Part shown: in pieces, positions 49,901-61,900 of the stretch
How positions within the stretch are numbered: the stretch's first letter is position 1
Layout of the letters: each line of letters starts with the position of its first letter
Source: CAYUYV01 sp964561475
Lineage (GTDB): Bacteria; Pseudomonadota; Alphaproteobacteria; JAJFIK01
DNA: 64,000 nt
Assembly (NCBI GenBank): GCA_964561475.1
Contig: CAZLPU010000012.1
Location: 11,195-75,194, forward strand
Reading direction: 5' to 3'
Program-made: the position numbers and the translations under genes
Notes under the pieces: generated by a model
The model's database searches: none
What the model saw: only the letters and a program-made list of their open reading frames with translations
Told to the model about the DNA's origin: nothing

Positions 49901-52900
49901 AGTGCTTGCCGATGCTGTGTCCGTTGTTCAGCTTGGGGAAGATCTTGAGCTGAGGGTGGAGGGCGGCACGACCCGCGTGCTGCTTGTCGGCGCCTTGAGC
50001 GCTCCGGACGGGACGGACATCGAGACCATTGCCTTCAGCGACGCCACCACCTGGGACCGGGCCGAACTGCTTGCCCGGGCGATGACTGCCAGCGATGGGG
50101 ATGACGCCCTTGAAATTCTCATCGGGAATGAGCTCGACGGCCTTGGCGGCAACGACACCCTGACGGGCAGCGCAGGCAATGACACCCTGACCGGCAGCGG
50201 CGGGGACGATCTTCTGCGTGGCCGGGGCGGCGATGACACCTATGTGTTCGGCCTGGGTGATGGACAGGACGTTATCGAAGACAGTCTGGGCGACAATATC
50301 CTCCTGCTGGGGACCGGCATCGCGCCGGAAGACGTGCGTCTGGTAAGCGGCCTGCCGACCATCAGTCTCGAGATCATCGGTACAGGGGATCGGATCGATC
50401 TGGGCTGGGGTCCGGATGCGGCGATGGCCATCCGGGAGGTCCGCTTCGAAAGCGGGGCGATCTGGACCGCCCAGATGCTGGTCGAGATGGCTCTGACGGC
50501 GACCGGGGGCGATGATGTCATCTTCGGCACGGATGGGGCTGAGATCCTGACCGGGCTTGGCGGTGACGACCGTCTGGTCGGGCTGGGGGGCGCGGATGAC
50601 CTGTCCGGCGGGGCCGGGGTCGATCTGCTGGAAGGCGGTAACGGTGACGACACCTACCGGTTCAATCTGGGTGATGATCAGGACCGGATCAATGATACGG
50701 GCGGGGCCAGCGATGTTCTGGTGTTCGGTACTGGGATCCTGCCGGGCGATATCCGTGTCACCCAGAGCAGTGACGGCGGGGCGGTCATCCTGTCGGTCGG
50801 CACCGATGGCGACCGTGTACGGATCGACAATGCTCTTGAGGGCGGCAGGATCGAAACCATCCGGTTCGAGGACGGCACGGCCTGGAGCGTCGCCAACCTG
50901 CTGGCCCAGGTGCCCACGCCGCTTGACGACTTCATCTTCGGTGATGAGAACGGAAACCCCCTTGAAGGCGGGCTGGGTGATGACCGGCTGTCCGGACGCG
51001 ACGGCAACGACATCTACCGGTTCACCGCCGGCGACGGGCGCGACATTATTCGCGATGCATCCGCCTCCGGCGCCGATCAGCTCGTGATCGTGGGCTATAC
51101 CATCGACGAGCTGCGCTTCACTCAGCTCGGAACGGACAGTAGCGATCTCGCGATCCAGTTCCCAGGCAGCGATGATCAGATCATCATTGCCGATGGGTTG
51201 AGCACCAATGGTCGGGGTATTGAGCAGATCATCCTGGAAGACGACGGCACGGTCCTGACCATTCCTAACATCGTAGCGCTGCTCGTCGATGCTCAGTCCA
51301 GTGATGGGGATGACGTCATCTTCGGCAGTAATGGGGCGGACGATCTCGCTGGTGGTCCGGGCAATGATCTGCTCGTAGGTCTGGACGGCAATGACATCTA
51401 CCGCTACGCCCGGGGAGACGGGGACGATCGGATCGATGCCCTGGGCCGTGGCAACAGTGAACTGAGGCTCACGGATTATACACTGGACGATCTGGTATCG
51501 GCGGTGCGCGCGGGGCCGGACAGTCTTGATCTGGTCCTGAGCTTCGCCACCCCGGGCGACCGTATTGTGCTCGTGGATGCGCTGGGCGGTGCCAATGGGT
51601 CGCCGGGCAGTCTTGCCATTCGCTTCGCGGACAATGTGGTCTGGGACCGTGCGGATATGCGCGCCAGGGCACTCCAGGATGTGCAAAGCGACGGCGATGA
51701 TAATGTCTACGGGTTCGACGGAGCGGACTTCTTCGATCTGTCTCTCGGCGGAGATTTCGCCTCGGGCCGTCAGGGTGCTGACCGCTATGTCTTTGAGCTG
51801 GGCGACGGCCATGATACCATTGAGGATGCGGTCGCCAGCACATCCGATACGGATATTCTGCAACTTGTCGGACTGGCATCCGATGATGCGACCGTGAGCC
51901 GTCTGTTCCGCGGCAGTGATACGGTTGTCATTGAGTTCGCCGGTAACGACCAGGACAGCCTGACGGTCATCGATGCTCTCGCCGATGACGGCCGGTCCGT
52001 CGAGCAGATCGTCTTCGACGACGGCACCATCTGGACCCGTGAGACGATTCTGTCTCTCCTGGAAAACAATGCGCCGGTTGCCAATGACGATGGCTTCTTC
52101 GTGGTCACAACCGGTGTTGAACTGCTGATCGAGCGTTCGGACGTCCTGACCAACGATTTTGATACGGATAATGATCCCTTGCGGATCGTTGAGGTGGATG
52201 CCACACCGGACGGTAGTGCCCTGCTCGATGCGGACGGCACCATCCGCTTCACCTCCGCGGATGGCTTCACGGGAGCCACGACGATCCGTTACCGGATTAC
52301 CGATGACCGTAATGCCTTCGCCGAGGCGGAGATCAATGTCAATGTCCGGCCCGTGGCGGAAGCGATCGACGATGACGGCTTCACCGTCGCCGAGGATGAT
52401 TTCCTGACCATCCGTGTCGAACGGCTTCTGTCCAATGACATTGACGGCGACCGGATGATCGTGGGGCAGGTCTTTGATGCCGTGGGCGGAACGGTCTCCC
52501 TGTCCAGTGACGGGAATATCGGCTTTACGCCCGATGCGGATTACTTCGGTCCGGCCCAGTTCAGCTATGCAGCCAACACCCCGGAAGGGGGCCGCGCCGA
52601 GGCGGTGGTCTATATCGATGTCACGCCGGTCAACGACGCGCCGATTGCCCTGGCCGACCGTGACTTCAAGACCGAAGAGGGCATGGCCTTTACCATCAGC
52701 CCGGCGGCGCTGACTGCGAACGACACGGATATTGATGGCGATCAGTTGACGGTGCAATCGGTGCAGTCGTCTGCCGATCTGTTCGCCTCCATAGACGCCG
52801 ATGGCAACATCGCCATCAACCCGGTCGAGAATTTCTTCGGTGATGCCACCTTCTCTTACGCCGTGGCCGATCCCGCCGGCGAAACCGCGACCGCCACCGT

Positions 52901-55900
52901 GACGGTTACCGTGGTCCCGGTGAATGATGCGCCGGAGGCCGTGGATGACCGGTTCGAACTGACCCAGGCCGGTGAGCCGATTCTGGAAGACAATCCGATC
53001 GTGTTGAGCGTGGATCGTCTCACTGCGAATGATATCGATCTGGACGGTGATGACCTGGCCTTGGTCGCCGTGCGGAGTATCGACGGCGGACGCGCGACAT
53101 TGCTGGATAACCAGACGGTCCTGTTCGAACCTGGCGCCAACTTCTTCGGGGAGGCCAGCTTCCGCTATACCGTCGAAGATGGGCAGGGCGGCAGCAGCTC
53201 GGCCACGACAACCATTGTATATCAGGCGGTCAATGACCGGCCTGTGGCGGGCAATGACAGTTACCGGGATGAGGATCTGCTGGTTCTGCGCGGCCGTCAG
53301 GATGAGCCGTTGACGATCCCGATTATTGAACTGCTGAAGAACGACTTCGATGTGGAAGGCTTCGCGGTCACCTTCGAGAACGCCACCGGGGCGGTGAACG
53401 GCGATCTTGTGGTCGAGAACGGTTCGATCATTTTCACACCGGATCCAGGCTATTTCGGCGAGGCGACCTTCGGCTATTCCATCACCGATCCCGAAGGACT
53501 GGTGGACGGTGCCGAGGTGACGTTGAACTTCTCCGGAACCGGTGAGTTGCCGCCGGAGGCAGTGTCCGATCAGATCCTGGTGCCCGAGGACATTCCGACG
53601 GTCATCCGTCTGGATACCCTCGTCGCCAACGATACCGATCAAGACGGGGATGAACTGGAGATCATCGCGTGGCGTCCGCTCAACGGCCTTGGGGATGTCT
53701 TCACCTTCGGCGGTGCCGCAGCCGGTCCGCTGAACGGCACAATTGAGGTTGATGCGGACAATAATCTTCTCTTCACGCCGTTTATCGATGCGACCGTCTC
53801 CTCGGGCTTTGTCTATCTGGTGACCGATAGATCCGAAGGCACTGCGGAAGGCTTTGTTGATATCGTCATTGTGCCTTCAAACGATGATCCGACGGTGGTG
53901 GAAGATTTCGGCTTCGTCACACCCTTCGACATTCCACTGGTGATCCCCGTCGCCGATCTGGTGTTCAATGACTTCGACATCGAGCAGGCGGATACGGACG
54001 GCGACGGCACGATTGATGCGGATCTCGATGATCCTGACCGTCCGCGCCCGACCTTTGTCGGCGTGGACGCCATCCTGGATCCGCTGGAGCTGGCCCAGGG
54101 CAATCGCGTCAATGTGGGCGCGTTCGAGATCCTCGAATTCCGTGGTGAAGAGTTCCTGGCCGCCCGCTTCGACCCGGGCTTCACCGGGCCGGTGACCATC
54201 GAGTATCGCATCGCCGACGAAGAGGGTCTTGAGGACACGGGCTTTGCCTATGCCCATGTTGCCGATTTCTATGACGGCGAACTCACCGGCACGCCCTTCA
54301 TCGACTATCTGGAAGGCAATGCGCTCGACGAAGTGATCCGTGGTTATCGCCGGGATGACTGGGTTGTCGCCCTTGAGGGCAATGACACCATCGAAACCGG
54401 TCTGGGTGCGGACCTGATTGAAGCAGGACCCGGCGACGATGTGATTGATCCGGGCGATGACGGTGACGAAGTGCGGGGCGGGGAGGGCTTCGATACGGTT
54501 CTGTTCTCCGGCTCCAATGTGGGTGTGCGGGCCGATCTGAGCACGCTGGTCGGGCAGGGCGGCTTCGCCCAGGGCGATCTCTACGTGGATATCGAGGCAT
54601 TCGAGGGGAGTGGATTCGGCGATACCTTGGGCGGTGATGAAGCGGGCAACCGTTTGGTGGGCCTTGGCGGCAATGACAGCCTTGAAGGCCGCGACGGCCA
54701 GGACACCCTCGAAGGCGGTGATGGCGACGATACCCTTGACGGTGGTCTTGGGGCGGATGACCTGGACGGCGGTGCGGGAACGGATACGGCGACCTATTTC
54801 TTCTCGGGGGCCGGCGTAGAGGTTTCTCTCGCCGAGGGGGCGGCCTCCGGTGGTTGGGCCGAAGGCGATACCCTGGCTGGAATCGAGAACCTGACCGGGT
54901 CTGACTTTGACGACACGCTGGAAGGCGATGACCTGGACAATGTTCTAAGCGGTGGGCGCGGCGTTGACATTCTGACCGGCAATGGCGGCGATGATGTCCT
55001 CATCGGCGGACGGGGTGGGGACGTGCTTCAGGGTGGTGAGGGGATCGATACGGTCGACTACGCCCTGTCCAACGCCGGCATTGTCATTGATTTGCGTGAC
55101 GGTATTGCCACGGGCGGCGACGCCGAAGGCGATACCTTCAGCAGTATCGAGATCATTCAGGCGAGTTTCCAGGCTGACGAATTGCGCGGTGACGAGGGCG
55201 ATAACCGGTTCCGGGGTAGCCGCGGGGCCGACATCATCGACGGTCGTGGCGGCTTCGATACGGCCGATTATGCGAAAGCCGATGAAGCGGTGGCCGTGGA
55301 TCTGTCTCTGGGCCAGGGTCTTGCGGGCGAAGCCCTGGGCGACCAACTCTTCTCCATCGAGAAGCTGATCGGGTCCGTGCACAACGACACCCTGACCGGC
55401 GGCGCGGGAGCCGAAGTCTTCGATGGTCTGTTTGGCAATGACCTGTTGCGGGGCGGCTTTGGATCCGATGACTATCTCTTCGGCTTTGACAGCGCCGAGG
55501 ATGTTATCGAGGAAATCGGTGACGCCGATGACATCGACCGGCTGGTTCTTGATGCGGCCTTGGCGCCCAAGGACGTCTCGGTACTGCGCAACAGCGATGA
55601 TCTGTTCATCGAATTCGAACGCGACGACGGATTCCTGATCGACACGGTGACCGTGACCAACCATTTCCTCGGAACCGAGACCGGTCTCGAGCAGATTGTC
55701 TTTGCCGACGGGACGATCTGGGACCGGGCGGCCATCGAGGACCTCCTGCGCCTTGGCCGGTTCAACGCCGCCGATGATATCTTCCGTCTGGGGATCGAGG
55801 ATGAAGTCGCCCTGATCGATCCGGCGGAGCTGATCAGGAATGATGCCGAAGAGGGCGTTGACGATCTGGTTCTGGTCTCGGTGCAGAATGCCCAGTTCGG

Positions 55901-58900
55901 CACGGTCACTGTAAATGCCGATGGACAGATCGAATTCCTGGGGGCGCAGGATCACTTCGGGGATGCGTTCTTTACCTACACAGTTCGAGATCCCCTCGGC
56001 CGGGAATCGACCGCGCGCGTGGAGGTCAATCTGTCGCCGGTCAATGATGCTCCGGTGGCCAATGATGACCCGCTGGTCTACGGCGTTGAAGATGTCCCCT
56101 TGCGTATCCGTGTGGAAAACCTTCTGGCGAACGACTTTGACGTCGATGGGGACAACGAACAAGAGGGTCTGCGGATTATCGCCGCAACGCCTCTCGTGAA
56201 CCTCGATGGGGAGCCACTGCGTCCTTACAAGGATCCGGACTATCAGGGTGCGGCAACCGATGCCACCTGGCGCCTGGATGGTCCGTATATCGAGTTCCTG
56301 TCACGTCCGGATCATTTCGGCTTTGCGGGCTTCTCCTATGTGCTCGCGGACAATGACGGTGCGACGGATACGGCCGATGTCGAAATCTATTTCGCGCCGG
56401 TCAATGACGCACCACGTATCCGGCGCGGCGCGGAGTCCGCGAAACTGGAGGAAACCACCCAGTTCACCGTCGACCAGCTCATGGCCAAGGTCTATGACGT
56501 GGAAGGCGATGCGGTCGAGTTTGTCGGGTTGAGCATCGGGGCGGACGGGAACGCCTCCACCAACGGTGTCGAGGCATTCGATCCGGATACGGGCATTATC
56601 AATTTCGTGCCCTTCGCCCTGGGGAAGGCCTCCATCGCTTTCGACGTGATCGACGCACGCGGTGCCGAGGCAACCCTGGAATTCAATATCGAGGTGCGCC
56701 CGCAAAACCTGCCGCCCGTGGCGCGGGACGATTACGGCATTCGGGCCCTGGAAGATGAGACGATCACCATTGATCCGTCCGTACTCCTCGCCAATGACAG
56801 TGACCCTGATGATGATCCCCTGTTCTTCCAGGAGGTCTATCGTTTTGCGGAAAACGGCAAGGTGCGGGTCACCGAGGATGGTCTGATCGAGTTTGCCGTG
56901 CGGCCTGATTTCAACGGCACGGCGAGTTTTGAATACACCATCAATGATGGGCGCGGCGGCACGGACAGCGCGACGGCCTACATCACTGTTCTGCCGCGCA
57001 ACAGTGGACCGGAGCTGCGCAATGACGTGGTGTTCGGCCTGGAGGACGGACCGCAATTCGTCATCCCGGCGGAGGCCTTCGGCAATGACCGCGATGTCGA
57101 TGGCGATGTGATCTTCTTCCAGCAGACGGACCTTCTGGGTAATCTGGCCTATCGTTTCCTGGCCCCGGATTACACCGTCGAGGCCAAGGCCTCCAACAAT
57201 ACGGAGTTGCCGGACTGGCTGTTCTTCGACCCCGCCACGTTGACCTTCTCCGGCATCATGCCGGTCGATAGTGACGAGCCGGTTGAAGTCGCCGTGTTCC
57301 TGACCGACCCGTCCAATGGTGCGGTCCATCCATTCCGCTTCTCGTTCGACCGGGATGACGCGGATGATCTGGTTGCGGGCTTCTCCGTGGAAGAGGTTGT
57401 CCTCGGTGGCTTCCAGGTGCGCGAAGCCTTTGCCTGGACGCCTGACGACAATAATGATGGCGTGGCCATCTTCGATATCTCCGCCGGCAGCTTCAGTGCG
57501 TCGGTGATTGGGGGACGGCCGCTGCCCGATTGGCTGAATTTTGACGCCGAGACCCGGACCCTTGAGCCTTCTGGCTTTGACCCGGACGAGGATGCCGGCC
57601 TGGCACGGGTTCAGATTGTCTTCACCCCCGATCCGTTGCCGGAGCTTCCCGAGGATGACTATCGCGCCACGGATGGTGGCTTTACCTTGGAGTTTGTTCT
57701 GGATCCGGCCCAGCCGATCGATCCTGCGATCAATGCTCTGCTGGCCAATGATACGCTGCTGGAGGCCCAGGGGCTGTTCGGTCTTGACCTTGCCAATGCG
57801 GCGGGCCTCACGGCGACCCGGGAAAGCGGGGCACCCCTCGACAGTTGGCTGACATTCGATCCGGACACGCTCTCCTTCACCGGCACGCCGCCGTCCCATT
57901 ATGTCGGTGCGGTTCCCGTGCGCATCGAGGTTCCGGCGGGTGGCGGGTTGCCGGCCATGTCCATCATCACGGAAGTGGTGGTGGATGAGACCTTCACGGT
58001 TGATCCGGACGATAGCGGCGGAATTTCCGTGTCCGATGTGCCTGAGCGGATCAATCTGGTCACGCCGACGGACTTTAACGGCTCGGTGGCGTTCACCTAT
58101 GACGCCAATGACGAGAAAGGCGGTGAATCGGAGACCCCGGCCATCATCGTCTTCAATGTCCGGCCCCAGCGGGAACTGCCCGTGGCGGTGACCGACACCG
58201 TGGATCTGTTCGAAAACGGCTCAGTGACCATCGCGGTCACCGATCTCCTGATCAATGATCGTGATGACGACGGCGACCCGCTCCAGGTCGTTGGTCTCGG
58301 CGGGTCCGACAATGCCGTCGTGAGCGTTGGTCTTGAAACCGTGACCGTGGCCGCGCCTGTCTCCCTGACGCCGTTGCCGGGCGGAACCTGGTCCGCCACA
58401 CTGGAAGACGGCTCGGATCTGCCCGACTGGATGACCATCGATCCGGACACGGGCGTTCTGACCGCCGTGGTGCCCCTGGATGCTCAGGGCGACTTTGCCA
58501 TTCAGTTCACGAACAGTGACGACACGACGAGTCAGTCAGCGCTGGAAACGGTCGCTTTCGATGGCGACGCGAACGCCACGCTGACCTATACGCCGAATGC
58601 CGGATTTGCTGGCCTCGACACGGTGACCTACACCTTGGGTGACGGGTCCGAGGGCACAGTCCAAGGGGTGATCGTGCTCGACGTAGCGTCCCTCCTGGAT
58701 CCACCCGTCGCGGAGACCGACCAGTTGAGTGTGCTGGAGGACAGCCAGCTCTTGGTGGACCCGGCAGACCTTCTGGCCAATGACTTTGACGTCGACGGCG
58801 ATCCGATACGGTTCCTCAGTGTTCAGGATGCGGTCAACGGAACGGTGACCTTCGACAGTGGGCAGATCATTTTCACGCCCACCCCCGATTTCGATGGCGC

Positions 58901-61900
58901 CGCGAGCTTTACCTATACCGTGACCGACGACACCCATGGCGAGAGCGCTGGGCTTGTGAATGTGTCGGTGATCAGCACCAATCGGGCGCCGGAAGCGGTA
59001 ACCGATGTCTTCGAGACCATTGAGGACACGCCCTTTGAGTTCACCATTGATGATCTCCTGGCGAACGATACGGATCTGGATGGCGATGCGATCAGCTTCG
59101 TATCCCTCCAGTCGTCCATAGACGATGCGCGGATCCTGGAACTGCCCGACGGCCGCTATCAATTCGTCCCGGATGAGAACATCAACGGCGAGCGGAGTTT
59201 CGGGTACTCGATCACCGATGGCCGCCTGACCAGCCGGGGCACGATCACCTTCGACATCGAGGCGGTCAACGATGCGCCGATCGCAAACCCGGACGGTCCC
59301 TTCTACGGCGATCAGGACACGCCCTTTGCCATTGATTTTGCCGACCTGCTCTTCAATGACCGGGATGTGGAAGGCGACAGCTTCCGGATTGTCGAGGTCT
59401 TTGACGGCGACAACGGCACCGTGACCCGCGACGGCGACACGGCCGTCTTCCTGGGCCGCGAGGGCTATTTCGGAGATGGTGGCTTCCATTATCGCGTGAC
59501 TGACGAATTCGGGGCCACAAGTCTGGGATATGCCTCGGTTCTGGTCTTCCCGCTCTTTGATGTGCCGGTCGCGGTCTCCGATGCCGGCTTCGAAGTCCTG
59601 GAAGACAGCTTCATTGATATTGATCCGGCCACCTTGCTGGCCAACGATCAGATCCCGCTTGGTTCCGAGGTGATCTTCCTTGGGCTGACGGGTCCAGGAG
59701 TGACAGAACTCGAGAACGGGTTCTATCGGGTCACACCGGAAGCGGATTTCTTCGGTGAGCTGACCTTGCGATACGCGCTTACCAACGAAACCGGTTTTGA
59801 AGTGCCGACCACGGTCACGATCGACGTTCTGCCGGTCAGTGACGCGCCGGTGGCCGTTCCCGACGAATTGACCGTGGAGGAGAATGCGTCCCTGGTGATT
59901 TTCACGACGGCCCTCACGGACAATGACTTCGACGTGGACCGTCAGGCCATTGAGCTGACCCGCATTCTGGAGACCCGGAATGTCAGTGTTGAGGACCTGG
60001 GCAACGGCCAGCTCGTCATCACGCCGGATGCGAATTTCAGCGGTGTGGCGTGGTTCGACTACGAACTCAAGGATTCGACTGGGATCGCCGCAACAGGGCG
60101 GGTCACGGTCACGGTCGGGGACATCAACAATGCACCGGTGATAGGGGAAGTCGCTCTTCTTGAGGGCGTTGAGGACACCCCCTTCCTGGCCACCTTCGCC
60201 AATGATCTGATTAGCGATCCGGACAATGATGTTCTGCTCGTGGAGTTGCGCGGTCCTGAAGGCGAGGCGCTGCCCGAATGGCTCACCTTCGATGCGGAGA
60301 CCCTGACGCTTTCGGGAAATCCGCCGCAGGACTTTAACGGGGATGTGCTGCTGGAACTTTCGGCATCCGACGGACAGGCCGAGACGACCGCAGCGGTCAC
60401 GGTTCGGATCGCGCCGGTCAATGACGCCCCTGTTGCCGGTGAGGATGAGGCGACGACGGACGAAGACACGGCGCTCACCGTCATTGCGGTGTTGGACAAC
60501 GACACGGATGTGGATGGCGATACGCTGACCGTGACCGGTTTCCAGACCTCTGAAACCCTCGGTGTGGTAACCGATAATGGCGATGGCACATTCGGCTACG
60601 ACCCGAATGGTCTGTTCGAGGGGCTGGCAGACGGAGAGACGGCCACGGACAGCTTCACGACAACGATCTCCGACGGAAATGGTGCCACGGATACCGCCTC
60701 GGTGGTGATCACGGTCACCGGCGCGAACGATGCACCCATCGCGGTGGATGACAGCGCCAATACCGACGAAGACACGCTGCTGGCCGGTGATGTCTCCACC
60801 AATGACAGCGATATCGACGGGGACGGCCTGACCTTCGCGGAACTGAACGGTCCCTCGAACGGTACACTGGATCTCATGGCGGACGGTACCTTCACTTATG
60901 TGCCGAACGCGGACTTCTTCGGGTCCGACAGCTTCTTCTACACGGTGAGTGATGGAACGCTGAGCGACACGGCCACCGTAACCATAACGGTGAACCCGGT
61001 TGACGAACCAAACGAGGTCACGATCGACGCGACCGGTAATGCCGCCGAGGGGGGTACGAATGGTCTGTTCACGGTCCGCCTGGACGAGGTGGCACAGACG
61101 GATACGACGGTTACCTACGCGGTGGGCGGTTCGGCGGCCGCGGGAAGCGATTATCAGTCCCTGTCGGGAACGGTGGTCATTGCCGCCGGTACGACCGCTG
61201 CGACAATCACTGTGGAGGTGATCGACGACGCCGAGGTTGAGACTGAAGAGGAGATCATCCTCACCCTGACCGAAGCCCTCGGCGATGCGAATGTGGCTCT
61301 GGGCGCCACCACCCAAGCCACCATCACTCTGACCAGTGATGATGCGGGCGCCGGCACGGGTCTACTGGTTCTGGAGGGTAACGATGGGAGGGCACAGCCT
61401 TACCTTACCAGCCCGGACCTGATCGGTGTGGCAGGCAACACCGCCTCGGTGCTCAACGGGGCGGTCGGCGGGCCCGGCACGGACCCGGGTTCCCTTGCGT
61501 TCACCCAGGCGTCGAACGGCTGGAACACCACCAAGAATATTCTGCTCACCAACCAGAATGTTCCTGTGACCGGTGCCATCGAGGCGACCCTTGATCAATA
61601 TGTGCAGGCAGAAGTCAATCTGGGCACGCAACTGGGTGCGGTCGACCTCACCATCCTTGATGCCAAGCGGGGCACGATCCTGACCGGTAGCGGGGATGAC
61701 GTGATTGATCTGAGCCTCGTCACCAATGGCGGCGCTTGGACCAACAGCTTCTTCATCGAGACCGGCGATGGCATGGATACGGTCACGGTAAGGAATGGCG
61801 CGGTCCAGAACCAGGCCGATGACGCCACCCAGGCCACGATCACCGACGGCCGGTTCACCACCATCACCCTGGAGCTTGGTGAAGGGGACGACACGTTGCA

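Noticed and set aside
48150..53642. A 1,830-codon open frame on the minus strand inside the giant gene
   Set aside because: It is a by-product of the strong codon bias and repetitive Gly/Asp coding on the plus strand; it has no family-like motif, ribosome site or domain and mirrors the repeats.
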